Assembly (NCBI GenBank): GCA_026874595.1
Contig: CM049318.1
Location: 6,587,741-6,651,740 of the forward strand
DNA length: 64,000 bases
Source: Sipunculus nudus
Lineage: Eukaryota > Annelida > Sipuncula > Golfingiida > Sipunculidae
Direction: 5' to 3'
Shown in pieces: positions 38,875-51,755 of the stretch. The notes beneath the pieces were generated by a model, which saw only the letters and a program-made list of their open reading frames with translations, was not told the DNA's origin and searched no databases. How positions within the stretch are numbered: the stretch's first letter is position 1; each line of letters begins with the position of its first letter. Made by a program: the position numbers and the translations under genes.

Positions 38875-39245
38875 ACAGTTGCCAGTGGATTCAGTGCTGT
38901 GCAGTGTCACTGTATCCAGGGCTTTACATTGTCAGTAAATATCCAGGACTTCCTGTTTGTCAGTGGATCAAGGACTTTGTGTTTGTCAGTGGAATCAAAG
39001 CTGCACAGTGTCACTGGATCAAGGGCTTAACAGTGTCAGTTGATCCAGGATTGAACAGTGTCAGTGGATCCAGGATTGAACATTGTCAGTGGATCCAGGA
39101 TTGAACATTGTCAGTGGAACCAGGGCTGAATATTGTCAGTGGATTCAGGACTGAACAGTGTCAGTGGATACAGGAATAAATATTGTTAGTGAATCAAGGG
39201 CTGAACAGTGTCAGTGGATTCAGGGCTGAACAGTGTCAGTGGCTT
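38875..39245. repeat. About 26-bp minisatellite (GTCAGTGGATCCAGGATTGA type)
   Basis: About 14 imperfect head-to-tail copies of a 25-27 bp unit containing gaacagtgtcagtgga and tccagg. The centre (39040-39120) is the most regular. It is non-coding; the overlapping open frame is a by-product. Confidence 0.9.
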
Positions 39246-40127
39246 GTAAATTAATTCCATTACTTAGTCTGTCCCTGAGTTATAAATTTAATTGTGGCTA
39301 GAAGCATTAAAATGAACCAGTGGTTTTAAATCTGATCTAAATAATCCTTTTTATGAGTTAAATTATGCACTCAATCAGTTATAAATACCACAGTATGTGA
39401 AATGCTCGTTCCTTCCATGTGTACTGGTCATACCAGTGCCAGTGATGTGCCCTGAAACATTAATTTATTGGATCATCAAACACCAGAGCCAGGTTTATTT
39501 GCGGTAGTGTTAATGGCCTTGAATGAGAGAGACTTGTGTTGAGCCATGGATCTACCTGGAACTGTGCAACCAAGAGTCTGTGTGGGCGGTAATGTGATCA
39601 AAATCTCCCAGAAATAGGGTGTTTTCAGTTAAATATCTTATAAGTGCATCCGCCTCTGGTAAACAAAAAATGAGACTTTGTCCAATGATAAAATCGAACG
39701 ATGATGTACCCCAGATCCTTCACTGAGGCTTGAGCATACATTCTTCAAACTCAGCTTGCGCTTAATTAAATCTTGGGATATAATAAGACTGTCCCATAAA
39801 AAGGTCAGGGCAGTTTCCATAGACTTTCAGAAAATGTGACTAATGTCAACTCAAAATTAGAGCTGGTTGCACCACAGCTGATTGAGTTGTTCATTGTAAA
39901 TTTCCACATTTGAGAAAACAATTGTTTTCCTCATGATGCAGACCTGCATGTTTCCATGGCAACATGAAGACAAATCTGTAAAACTTAAAAAAAAAACCCA
40001 GAAATTTACTCTTTAGTCCTCACCAAGCTTCTGTGTCAAGTGAAATATATAAAATATATGTATTTATTTCACCTATAAAATTTGTTAATTTGAAGTGTTA
40101 ATTAGTCTTTTATGAATTATGTTTTAG

Positions 40128-40201
<74 letters not shown>

Positions 40202-42784
40202 ATTTTTTTATGTACTATGGTTGCAGAAACAACAATCAGCAAACTTATTTGTGGGATGAAATAAAAGCATATAATTAAAGTGAGCTCTTGTATTTCTGAC
40301 CATTGTCAGATGTACATTCTTATGTCAATTGTAATTTCTTGTTTTCATGACATATTAGCAAAGTGTTTATTTATACAAATAATCATCTAATCAACATTTT
40401 CCAAAGGAACTTTTCTGATCATTAAAAATCTTGTGTATTGTAACTAAAATTGGTTTTTTTTTGTATAATAGAGCTTACTGTATAAATATTCCCCGAGTTT
40501 TTTTTTTTTCGAATAAAAAATTATCAGCCAGTAAAGTAGCACATAAATATAGGCCACATATAAGGCAGGCTAACATCAGTGACAGACCAATTTGACTGAA
40601 AACTGTATTATAAATTGTTTTTCTGATACAATTATATGTCAGATTTGCCACAGGTACTAGAGATCCAGACAGCCTTTTAGTCTGAAGTTAATCTAATTGT
40701 TTATATCTCCTTGTTAGGCAAACAAAGTAAACTAAGCTCTTAGGCACCAAATCAGTTTGTTCTGTCTGGAGACAGGTAGCCTCGCCTCATTAAGATGGGT
40801 TGTTATTATTTTGAAGTGCAGCCCGGATGGCAGCCTCTCCTCCCTCACCTGACTGGCATCATAATATCACCTGTAGCAGCTCGTTAGTGACCCACAGCAA
40901 CTGGTCTCAAGACCGCAGTTTGGCTGCTTTACGTTTTTTCCAGATTATTCTATAGGCCATAATTCTAGAACGTGCCAGTAGGGGGCACATGTCTACTGGA
41001 TGAAGATTACAATTTACATGATGACATATGAAAAGAGTATCTTTAAATCCATCAGGATATTAGGTTATAGGATCAACCAGTTGTGCTGTATAAAATTGGA
41101 AGGGGGATGGGGCGGTAAAAATTACTTTAAAAAATGACCCATAATGATTCTGACACCCCATATCTATAGAAATCAGTTATTTCAGTATTTGTGAATCATG
41201 TTTTCTTGAATGAACTCTTGATGATTATTTTCCAGGATGATTATTTCAAATTATATCCAGAGTGACATGTCTTCAGTATTGTTGCATTTTACAAAAAAAA
41301 GGCAGTGAACTTGAATTTTTTGTATGAACATTAGTATATACCTTGGTCATTAAGATACAGGAGGGATTTTAACACACACAAAAACAGCATACAGGTAGGG
41401 GATACCTAGTCCTTCAGTACATTCATGAAAAAACAAGGAAAGTTTGGATTGAATTATATAAATAAATACCTTTTTGCAAAGTGAATTATAATTCCTTCAC
41501 GCATTGTAAATAAGGATTAAAGTTTATCGATCCTATGGCATACTTTTTACCATTTACAGTCCAAAACAAACATTATTTAATTAGTACCTGCTCAAAGAAA
41601 CAATAGGATGGAATTCTAATGGTCCAGCGTTTTTCACAATTTTATATTTTACTTTTTATATTTTTTAAAGGGATTTATAATGAATTATATTATTATTTAT
41701 GAACACAAGAGGAGACCTGCTGGTTTTTAATAATGGCAGCGCTGCAAATTTGCATCATTGATTCTACACCCAGTTTAATTAACAAATTACAATCATTCAG
41801 TAATGTCAAGGATGTTAATTTAAACCTCATTAAACCAAAAAATGTTGCTGTTTTCTGATTCATCACTACCGTAGATTTTATAAAGAATTCTATCAGACCA
41901 GAGTGAAATATTTAATGAGAAAATTAAAGAAATGTCATTTCCTCATCACCTAATAAAAGGTTAATTAAATTTTACTGGGGAGCTAATTAACCTGTAAATG
42001 GTAAAAATAAATGCTGTTAAGTATAGTGCTTTATGATAGTTTTTCTCTTTTCCATTTAGAATCCTTGTATGTAATATTCCCTGTTCAAGTACATGCATAT
42101 GTAAAATATACAGTCTTTTCAAGTCTAGATTAAAGCAGGGTTTCAGACTCTGGCAGTTACTCACACATCTAATTTGTGGGTCAAGCATTTATTGAAGTAA
42201 AGCAGAAAAATCTTGGGGTAATTAGAATGCAAAGATTAACCAGTATTGATAAATTACATCCCAGAATGAACTTATTGATCTCTGTCTCATGTTGATATGA
42301 TATCCTCATGAGATTCGGGAACCACTGAGTCAATATACAAAGGTTATGCCTGTGCTGCCATCTGGGAATGAGCTAGGAACTACTGGGGGTATATATTTGC
42401 TGTTTGAGATATTATGAATAACATATTGACTTTTTAGAATTAGTGTCTTATTTCATTAGGTGTAATGTTTAATTTTAATACAAGTGATAAGTAATAAGAT
42501 TTTATCATTATAAATGTTATTTGTTACAGTGACTATAAATAATAGGTTAAAAACTTGACATGTGACAGATTGTAATTAATTTAAAATAAAGAACACAATT
42601 CTTTAAAATATCAGACTTTGGTGTGAAATGTTATCATAATTAAGAAGGCTCTACTCAATTCTGTAGTATTCTCCTCATGTATATGAGGTGGTCTGAACTT
42701 GAAATATACTCAACTCTGTTATATTGTTCTTTTATTTATATATATATAAATATAAGTTCTAATTATCTTTTTCTTTATCTCTAG
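39246..42784. other. Intronic sequence with a (TA)n microsatellite
   Basis: A pure (AT)n run lies at 40132-40193, followed by a short (GT)n. A low-complexity T run is at 40499-40509. No exon with convincing splice sites was seen in the remainder. Confidence 0.55.
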
Positions 42785-42822
42785 ACAAATCTCCAGACTA
42801 CGAGTATACTGACTTCAGATAA
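42785..42822 (+). CDS. PRKAG2-like: Candidate alternative terminal exon of the AMPK-gamma gene
   Basis: A strong pyrimidine tract and AG (tctttttctttatctctag) end at 42784. Entering in phase 1, the phase left by 34032-34062 and also by the alternative first exon at 44634, the frame reads D(or other)-KSPDYEYTDFR and then TAA at 42820-42822. An AATAAA signal follows immediately at 42826-42831. No good donor precedes the stop. Joined after exon 34032-34062 it would end a short isoform lacking the CBS repeats. AATAAA is frequent in such AT-rich DNA, so the poly-A signal alone is weak evidence. Confidence 0.35.
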
Positions 42823-42832
42823 TTGAATAAAA

Positions 42833-44633
42833 TTCTGAAACAGTGACAGTCTGGCAAAACATCCCCTCCCCCCCCATTACTGTTTGCAGGCTCACTAAAG
42901 CACACTCTGAAGTGTCACCTAGAGCCCCCTGATATGGTTATATATTCTCTCAGGTTTATCATATTGCTTATTCATTTTCAGATCTAAAGCAAACCCATTC
43001 TGTAGTAAATTTTGAAAATTTGGTAAAGATACAATAAAAGATTAACAGAAAATGTAAAGTGTGTCAGAATTTGTCTGAAATCTAATATATATATAAACAG
43101 GAAAGGGTTAATACACCCTAAACTCTTTTCCATTATACATATAGTCTACTTGTAACTCAGGATAGGCTGGCTCAGATAACACTTATAGATAGTAGGGGCC
43201 CACTGGAAAATAAGCATTCTTTGTATTGGCTAAAATTTACAATACACACCTTCGAGAGCTTTTAAATTAATCATCCCCAGTATACAAGTCAGGGTAATTT
43301 ATGTTGATCTATTAAAGACGAATCATATTAAGGAAATGCATGTGGAACAAATATAATTGATCCCTGTTTACTGGTTTATTTCTGATAAATATTAATGGGA
43401 AAGAATACCAGCTAGGACTTCTCTTTCATGTTGGGTATAATGGTCATGTCAAAATTTTACCAAAGTTATAAAACTAATAAAAAAATAAACAGGTTTTGGG
43501 TTAATGAAAGCAAATTCCACACACATAAGTATCCCATAGCAGTGTGAGATTTATAATGTCATCCCAAGGAGACAATGGTTTTTCTTCCAATGTGAATTAA
43601 TGCAGAACCTTAGTCAGGACTTGTACATTATTTGAAAATCTGTAAATATATGAACTTTAAATGCTTGAACGATTTTTTAATTTCTTGAAGAAAATAAACC
43701 ACATGATATAATAAATATATATATAACATTATAACATTAACAGTCACTGCCATTTAAATCTGTAAAGGCTGGCAGTTTAAATAAAAAAGTAATGTCTCCT
43801 CATTTTCCCAGCAATAAAGCAGTATTTAATGTAGCCTGAATGTGTTAACTGGTGAGCAAACTAGAGTACCCAATTTACACAGCTGAATTACTTATAAATA
43901 TTAATGTTAATATTCATATATTTCCAGCAGGTTAAGGCCCTACAGTATTTTGGTCTTGGTATGTGGGAACGCAGAACCTCCAATGATATTTCTTTCTCAA
44001 TTATATTTGATGAGTTTTGTAACAAAATCATGTAAGCCGCAGTAATATATACATATCCATATAACAGGAAGGTATGTGCAGAGAACGTAATGTCCCTAGT
44101 AATGTAAAATTATGTGTATTTAACTGGAGTCACTCATGTAATAAACAAACCATTAATCACTGTTACAGTTTACATCCTGAGTGGAGGTGCTATCAAGCAT
44201 ATTAACACAGGTATATACTTCCAATTTAAACATGACAGCAGCATTGGTTTAGAAATAAACACTGCATCCACTAGTAACACTAGCCTTAGAAATCAATACC
44301 AGTGTGACTGGTCATGACTGGAGCAGTGCTGAAGTAAACTGCATCATCAGCTCTCAGTCACAGCAGGAAGTAGAAATTGAACACAATGGCATGGCTGGGT
44401 GGCATTCTGTAAGGAGGGAGTAAAACCACTTTCACTGAGCACATGGCTGTGTTTACAAACAGTTAATGAATATTCATTAGCCTCCTTGTCAGCCAGTTCC
44501 TGCTGGGTGTGGCCTTGACCTTGCTAGCTCAATGTCAGTAAGTGCAATTTAGACTTCAAGCAATAGACAAGTTGAATACCTGTGAATGAAGTCAAACGCT
44601 GTAAAACCCCGTTATACTCGGATAGTCCGTGGG
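42833..44633. other. Intronic / upstream sequence, nothing recognised
   Basis: AT-rich. A run of Cs is at 42866-42875. The last 200 bp before the candidate first exon is less AT-rich and holds tgaccttgctag (44516-44527), which resembles a nuclear-receptor half-site. I see no TATA box there. Confidence 0.45.
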
Positions 44634-44688
44634 ATGGCAGCCGCCCCGGTGACAGAACAGCAACCCGTTGAGGCCAAACCTAAACCAG
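44634..44688 (+). CDS. PRKAG2-like: Candidate alternative first coding exon of the AMPK-gamma gene
   Basis: An ATG in strong context (G at -3, G at +4) starts a 55-nt reading that encodes MAAAPVTEQQPVEAKPKP plus one base and ends at CCAG|gtattg. It is GC-richer than its surroundings. It exits in phase 1. Vertebrate gamma genes use alternative promoters to make short isoforms with unrelated N termini just before the CBS region (known for PRKAG2b), and this exon has that form. The donor lacks G at +5. There is no proof that it belongs to the same gene. Confidence 0.5.
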
Positions 44689-46472
44689 GTATTGGTGTTT
44701 GTTATTTTATGAGGGAATACATTAATTCTGTGCCAGCCTAGAAATGTATGTTATTTGTTATTCCAGGAAACCTACAAAGTACATGATGATATAATTAGGT
44801 TTATGATTTATCAGATTTAAAGTCAGTACACATGTAGGATTTTATTACATTCCCATTTTATGATTATGTCCGTATACTTACTAGATAAGTACTGTTGTAT
44901 AGATACATATATATATATACTTAGAGTCAGGAGACCCAGTATTATTATAATGATCAGTGATGCAGATAAAAACATACTTGTTAAAACAAGGTACAGCTCA
45001 TATTTAAGCTACTGTTTTGCTTTTCTCCTGGTATGTGTTAGAGTTCTGCCTGTTGTAAGTTATGCCAGTAATAAAGATGTATTATTACTTAGTCTGAGTA
45101 TGGTAGGCAGATTTGTGTTGGCTTGTCTTGTTTTCACTGTGGACTTGATGCGTAGGACTCAAGAACGGTTCTCATTATACCTTTATGGGATAATGAGGTA
45201 TGTGAATTATACCTGGCCTTGTGACACAGGTATTCAGGTGTGTTATTACCTGTATGATGGCTATTTTCACCTGAGTTAACGACTTTGGTCTGTGGCAGAA
45301 ACATTATTCTGGACTTCAGCCCAGTAGCAGTTCTAATAACCATTAATTAAACTGTGATGTCATAATGGTTACCATAGTGACACATAGATGTCCCATGGAC
45401 TTGTGTAATTAACATGATCTAAGTCACCTAACTCAGGCTAACTGCAACAGAACCTTTGTGTCAAGTTAGGACTTGCTTTCCAATTAATTGTTACCTCCTG
45501 TTCTATTTTTACCTTAAAAATTTTTTTCTAGAGCTGATGTTTTTATTTTACAGTATTGTTTTATCATGTAATTTTGACTATAACTATGTCTTGTTCATAT
45601 TTGATGCAATCATGAGTCATCCAAACATTTACAAAATTATATTTGAAAACTTGCAGCTTTTTGTTCAGTGGAAGAGAAACAGACTGCTAAAAGCAAGAAG
45701 AATGTTTTGTATAAATTTTAATTTACGATGTACAGATGTTAATTGAAATAAGTGAATTAGGTCAGTTTGTATATTGGACCGAGTAATATATAAGGGAAAC
45801 AAATCAATATGTGGTATTTTTCCATGCCATCCATTACAAACTGTTTAGACTAATGGACTGACAGACTGATAGTATACAGATGATGTCAAGAGTCACGTAG
45901 GCTGATGAGTACCGATGCTTCCACATTGGTGTAGAAGGGTCGGTAAATAACAGTAAAGGGTGTCTGTGTGACACGTAGCATGTTATCCGCACCACCACAC
46001 CAGACAAACATACACAAAATATCAGCTCACCCTGTAGGCCAGGTGCATCATATGGTGTTATCAGTTTATTCAAACATATACAGCTTTTGTCCGTCTGATT
46101 TTCATATGACTATGAGTATTAGAATCTCCATTTTGTTTATTTCCCTTTTTAATATTCCTTGTATGAAGTGTAGTTTTAAGCAGCAAAGCTTGATATCACT
46201 GTGTAAATTACATGTATATTATGCAGCTATAAAAATTGAGACAAAAACAGACATTTTAGTATGTCATTAATAAGACACTCAGGTACATCCTGTCATTCAT
46301 GACCACAGGGATCCTGATTAACATCCTGGTTTATTATGATGTCATTTTGAGTCATTATTGAAACTGATTTTAGATTTCATCTGTATCATAGTAGTTATGT
46401 ATTAGACTTGTCTCACTTTCACTTTTAAGTGTTTCAACCAAAATGATTTCATTAACCTCCCTTATCATGGTG
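44689..46472. other. Intronic sequence, nothing recognised
   Basis: The longest open frame (44860-45279, 139 codons) is a hydrophobic Leu/Tyr/Val-rich stretch with no motif, no splice context and AT-driven composition, so it is not called. No repeat element ends were seen. Confidence 0.5.
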
Positions 46473-46559
46473 TTTTTTAGCTCTGCTGACTGTAAGTCAT
46501 CTGAGCTATAGCGATCACTCTTTGTCCGTCGTCTGTCTGTCTGTCTGTTAACCTGGCAC

Positions 46560-47850
46560 AAATCGTAACCGCTGGACCTAGAAACTTGTAACTTGACATT
46601 CTGAGAGGTCCATGAAAAATCTCCTAGGAAACCAGAAATTAGGTCTCTGTGACCCATATCCTTTGAGCTATGGGGCCCCAAAGTACCCCCCAGAATAGTC
46701 AAAAATTTCATACAAAAACTTCAATATCTCATTAACTACATCACTGATAGTCATGATTTTTGGCATACATATTGACCATGAGATGTACCATCAGTTCTTG
46801 CAGACTGGTGGCGCCACCTGTATTTTTCGATTTTTTACGAATTTTTTTCTCTAATTTTAAACCTTTAAAAATACGAACATCTGTTAAGAGGGCACAAATC
46901 GTAAAGACTGGACCTAGAATCTTCATTCTTGACAGACTGAGAGAACTATGAAAAGTCTCCAAAAGAAACCAGAAATTAGGTCTCTGTTACCAATATCCTT
47001 TGAGCAATGGCACTTCAAATTACAGCTCAGAATAATGGAAAATTTGATACAAAAGCTGAAGTATCTCAACAACTAATCCAGAGATCACCATAATTGTTTG
47101 CATGGATATTGATCATTGAGTGTTTCATCAGTTTCTGCAGACTGGTGGCACCATCTGTATTTGTTCGGGTGTTTTTACGAATTTTTTTCTCAATTTTTGA
47201 GACCTTTAAAGATATGAAAATCTGTTGACAGGGCACAAATCATACCAACTGGACCAAGAATCTTCATTCTTGACACACAGGGAGACCCATGAAAAAGTCT
47301 CCATGGAAACCTGAATTTAGGTCTTTGTTACCCATATCCTTTAAGCTGTATGGCTCCAAAATACCCCCAGAAAATGAAAAATTTGATACAAAAACTGCTG
47401 TATCTCAATAACTACAACACTGATGTTTATGATTTTTGGCATACATATTGATCATGAGGTGTTCCATCAGTTTCTGCAGACTGGGTGCGCCCCCTTTTTT
47501 TTCAAATTTTTACGGATTTTTTTCTCTGTTTTTTGAGACCTTTAAAGATGTTGTTATCTGTCAACAGGGTACAAATCGATCGTAACAACTGGACCTAGAT
47601 TCTGCATTCTTGTAATGCAAGGAGGCCCATGAAAAGTGTCTGTGGAAACCTGAAATTAGGTCTCTGTTTCCCATATCCTTCAAGAGATAGGACTCTGAAG
47701 TATCCCTCAGAATAATGGACAATTTGATACAAAAGCTGAAGTATCTGAATAAACTAATGCAGGGATCACCATGATTTTTTGCATGGATATTGACCATTAA
47801 GTGTTTTTATTAGTTTCTGCAGACTGGTGGGGCCACCTGTATTTTTTTCA
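46560..47850. repeat. Four tandem units of about 340 bp inside the outer element
   Basis: Each unit carries ctggacctagaatcttcatt-type, gaaaccagaaattaggtctc-type and tttctgcagactggtgg-type words. Spacing between the last of these words is about 335, 342 and 339 bp. Identity is moderate. Confidence 0.85.
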
Positions 47851-47852
47851 GG

Positions 47853-50473
47853 TTTTTTAGCTCGGCTGACTATAAGTCATCTGAGCTATAGTCGTGGTCC
47901 AATGTCCGTCGTCCGTCCGTCCGTAGATGTGGCACGTTTTGAAACCGTAAAACCTAGGAATCCAAAATTCGGCATAGTGTTAGATGTCCCAAAGATCTCC
48001 TACCAAGCCGAAAACTGGGTCTTTGCGACTTTGTTCCTTTGAGATATAAAGGAAAAACCTCAATTTTTTATTAAAAAACCTATTTTCACACTTCAGGGCT
48101 GCCTAATATCAAAACCAGTCATCTGTTTTTCCTCATATTTACCATAAATATTCCTCTATAAAGTTCCTATGTACATGCCTGAAATTATGTCTGTATTATA
48201 TAATTTAAAAAAGTTATGGGCCAGAACATAATGCATTTTGTAAAAATTCAGGAAAGATATTTGATCACTTAACACAAAACATGTTAAAGCTATGGACTTT
48301 TTTTCAAGTAATATAACTTTAATTAATCAAAATTAAGTTGTATATGCAAAATTAGATCAAAATCTTTTAAAATTTTAAAATATTCACAAAAATAAAAAAT
48401 TGGTACCTTAAATTTTGCCTAAATTTGACCATGGCACGTTTTTTTCCTGTGAGTACTGTGGATTTAATTTTCTCAGCATGTTTTTGTTAGCATTTTGTCT
48501 GTTAACACCAAAAATTTGAAACCAGTTGATCAAAAACTGTAGATTTTATTCAAGTTTTCAAGCACCATGTAACATATTGTTTACATCAGGCTAGTGTTAT
48601 GCAGTTTGCAAGAGCTCAGCTCCCCAGCTTCAGCTCTCAGTTCCTAAAATTTGGCATACAATTAGATGTCTCCAAAATCCCCTACCATGCCAAGAATTTG
48701 GTCACTAGGACTTAATACCTTTGAGATATTAATGAAAAACTTCATTTTTCAATTAAAAACCCATTGTTACACTTCAATACTGCCTAATATCAAAACCACT
48801 GATCTGACTTTAATCATATATAATATACTTGTTTTTCTATACATTTTCTGTGCACATGCCAGAAATGATGTCAGTATTGCGTAATTGTTTTAAGTTATGG
48901 GCCCAAACATAATGCACTTTGTAAAAAATCAAGAAATATATTTACTCCCTTAACAAAGGGCTTGCTGAAGCTAGAGATTTTTTGTCAGGGATGTAACATT
49001 ATTTATAATCAAGATTCAATTGAATACCCAAAATTAGTTCTGAATTTTTAAAATTTTATAAGTTATTAGTATAAATATAAAATTAGTACCTTAAATTTTG
49101 CCCAACTTTGACCATTTCACGTTTGTTTCTTGTGAGCTCTATTTATATAATTTTCATATCATGCACACATAAGGATTTCAGCTTTTTAGTTCAGAAAGCT
49201 GAAAGAAATTGGCCAAAAATTGTAGCTTTTATTAATGTTTTTATGAGACCATGTCAGACCTTGGCTCTCTCAAGCCACTCTTGAGTCACCTGTATGTTGA
49301 CCTTGTTGAACTTTCAGCAAATTATGCACGCTTGAGGCGAGGCATATACTGGGGCAGCCAGGCAGCTTATGGCCAGCCACAGTTGATCCAGGTGTCCAAC
49401 CCAACTCATCTAGTAGTTTTAACCAACAACATAACAATAAACAATAAATTAATCAATTTTAATTGGTTTTTAATAACAAATTAAAGAAAAATAGAAAAGG
49501 AATTTGTTAGTTTATTATAATAGGGAATTAACTTGCAGTTACTGATGATATAAGAATCTTGTATCGATGGATAGAATGTCACAAATTCCAAATAACACCA
49601 TGCAGTCACCTATGGCATTTTTCAGTTCAATTTTAATAATAAAAAAGTAAATCATATTATTCATTACTAATCATTAGGGATCATATGAAGGAAATTAATG
49701 ATAGAAAAAGATGCAGTTGATAATATTAATCTAGATTCCTACTGTGTCTAGTGTGTACATTGATGTGAAATTAGTCCAAAATAAATATATTACATTTATT
49801 TTTTTTTTTAATATAAATAAAAGCCATAAAACCAGGTACTTATGATCATTATTTAAATGTGTGAATTTTGTACATTCTGGATTCTCAACACCATTGTTTG
49901 GTGAAAACTGAATAAATACCAGACATGGTGCAAATACTTTGCAATTGTATTTAAATACGAATATGAATATGTACTCCATTATAAAATTTCTTGCATAAAG
50001 AATGGGAATTCAGGTAAAAATGAAAGTATATGAATACCAGTGCAAATACTTTCCAAATGTATTCATGAATGCATTCATGAATATATTCTTTAATATTATT
50101 TTAATAATCATTTCAGTTATATTTCATTTTAAAAATCATACAATTCTCTTATTATTTTTAATAAAAATTGTATCTGGGACAATATTTGTAATTTTTTTAA
50201 ATAAATAGTTTAACTCTTATATGTTCTGCTTATAAGTTATATGGCCAAGTCAAAATCTGTGTGACAATAGTACTCCATTTGTTAATAAAATAAATGAAAT
50301 CAATCCTCTTCCCTGTCTCCAAAGGTACTATCAAAATCATACATAAGCTAAACAACAACAACTCATAATACAGCTTATACTTATTACCACACAAAACCAG
50401 CATGTGCCTCATTTCTAAATCATATTTTTTTATCATATATAACAGCTGACCGCCGTGACACATAGGTCCCTTG
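47853..50473 (+). mobile_element. Helitron2-like element, TTTTTAGCTC family, nested inner copy
   Basis: It begins ttttttAGCTCGGCTGACTA, with the same hairpin and CGTCCGTCC tract as the copy at 4977. It ends with CAGCTGACCGCCGTGACA, a short hairpin (gacacataggtc) and CTTG at 50470-50473. The first about 550 bp is closely similar to 4990-5650 (gatgtggcacgttttgaaac through tttgaccatggcacgttttt) and is repeated in diverged form at about 48600-49140. The nested position is shown by continuity of the outer tandem unit across the insertion. No protein is encoded. Confidence 0.65.
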
Positions 50474-50881
50474 TTCTCTATTTTTGAGATATATAAATAC
50501 AGACACAACTTGGCCTGTTGGTTAATCTGTTTGATGATTCAGTTGAATGGGTATATACTACCATTCAGATGATAAAATTTCCTTTTGCGAATCTCTTCCC
50601 GGTCAGCTGAGCGTCATGACCCATGGGTCACTTGTATTAATATATATGTCTGACATTGTGTATAATATATGTCTGGTACATTAGGATGTCATTAATTTTT
50701 TATTAGGTATATCATGTTTTTTTATATAGGATATTTATGTGTATTATGCTGTCATGTACTATAATTACAAGGTGTATCATGCTATCACTATTAATTATCA
50801 TCAACATCATTTGTCATTTATATTAATTATTCTTCTGATCCTGCATGGACACTCTCAAATTTTCTCTGACTTAACCCTCAG

Positions 50882-51001
50882 AAAAAGGTCGACCCAGAAC
50901 TCTTCCGGTATCGCCACGGGGTTACATTTGCCCTGTGTCCCCTCTGGCCATGCCTCTCCCAGCCTCTTCGTTGATGGATGCCGTTCCATTAGTAGTATTT
51001 A
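50882..51001 (+). CDS. PRKAG2-like: Candidate 120-nt AMPK-gamma linker exon
   Basis: A T-rich acceptor region (cttaaccctcag) ends at 50881 and a consensus gtgagt donor starts at 51002. The interval is exactly 120 nt and clearly more GC-rich than the AT-rich flanks. Two phases are open. Phase 2 gives KRSTQNSSGIATG...SGHASPSLFVDGCRSISS, a Ser-rich polar segment. Phase 1 gives KGRPRTLPVSPRG...SPLAMPLPASS, Pro-rich. Phase 0 has a stop. Phase 2 fits the 36462-36483 micro-exon; phase 1 fits the exons ending at 34062 and 44688. Position, strand and composition suit the linker between the N-terminal extension and the CBS repeats, but I recognise no conserved motif. Confidence 0.5.
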
Positions 51002-51755
51002 GTGAGTAGCGTGATTATGACGCGTGAATGCCAACCCCTTTACTCTTGATTGTGGTTCACTTCTACAGCGCCATTCTCATAACAGCCTGTTTTGGATGAT
51101 ATATTGTGCTTGGAGTTTTACGCATTTTTTTCCAAAATGTGGTAAACTGTCACATGATCTCCAAAGTAAATTACTACCTGCAGGTCAGTGGAATGAGCCT
51201 GGTAATTGAAATGCTACATCATCTGTTGAAAAGTTTTAAAAACAGATCATCCAAATTTCTAGATGATGGCAGTGTACATACTGTCCGAACTTTCTTAAAT
51301 AAGACGGAGAACTGTTCAGGGGATCATGTGATTGGCCGGTTCAGAGTTTTGATATGGATGCTTTGTGATAGGGTGTAGCTTTGTTGCTTCTCCAGTTTTG
51401 CCCGTTCCTGAACCTTGTTATAAAGTTATCTTACCTTCATTATTAGCAGGTGTTTGTGGTTATAAAACCAGTGTTTCTTGCATGACTGTAACCACTTTCA
51501 CAGTGCTGCCACCCATTGTACTTTGAATACAGTTGGATGTAGTTTTCTGCTTTTACTAACGGATGCCCTTGGCTTATGTACAAAAGTTAACTTGTCCTGT
51601 TAACAATTCTGTGATTCACCATCAATGTTATTGGTGAATATACAAGAAACAATATACATGGACTGTGTTTCTTTTCCAAATTTCCTATCACTAAAATATT
51701 ATAGAATATATTTATAAAAAATTACACTGTAACCCAGGTCACATTAGATCTTTGT
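51002..51755. other. Intronic sequence, nothing recognised
   Basis: No splice-bounded exon or repeat end was identified. Open frames here (up to 90 codons) run on from the candidate exon or are chance. Confidence 0.45.

Larger units (their letters stand above)
46473..50634 (+). mobile_element. Helitron2-like element, TTTTTAGCTC family, outer copy (interrupted)
   Basis: It begins ttttttAGCTCTGCTGACTG, then a (TCTG)n tract. The interior carries four tandem units of 335-342 bp, each with a cagactggtggcgccacctg-type palindrome (about 46804, 47136, 47479, 47819). The fourth unit is broken at 47853 by the next element and resumes at 50474 (ttctctatttttgagatata), matching the order of the intact units. 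It ends with GTCAGCTGAGC (50602-50612), the palindromic hairpin TGACCCATGGGTCA and CTTG at 50631-50634. Without the insert it is about 1.54 kb. Confidence 0.65.

Noticed and set aside
44860-45279. 139-codon hydrophobic open frame that could look like a membrane protein
   Set aside because: AT-rich composition alone explains the Leu/Ile/Tyr/Val bias. There is no motif, no good splice or start context and no related sequence in the window.
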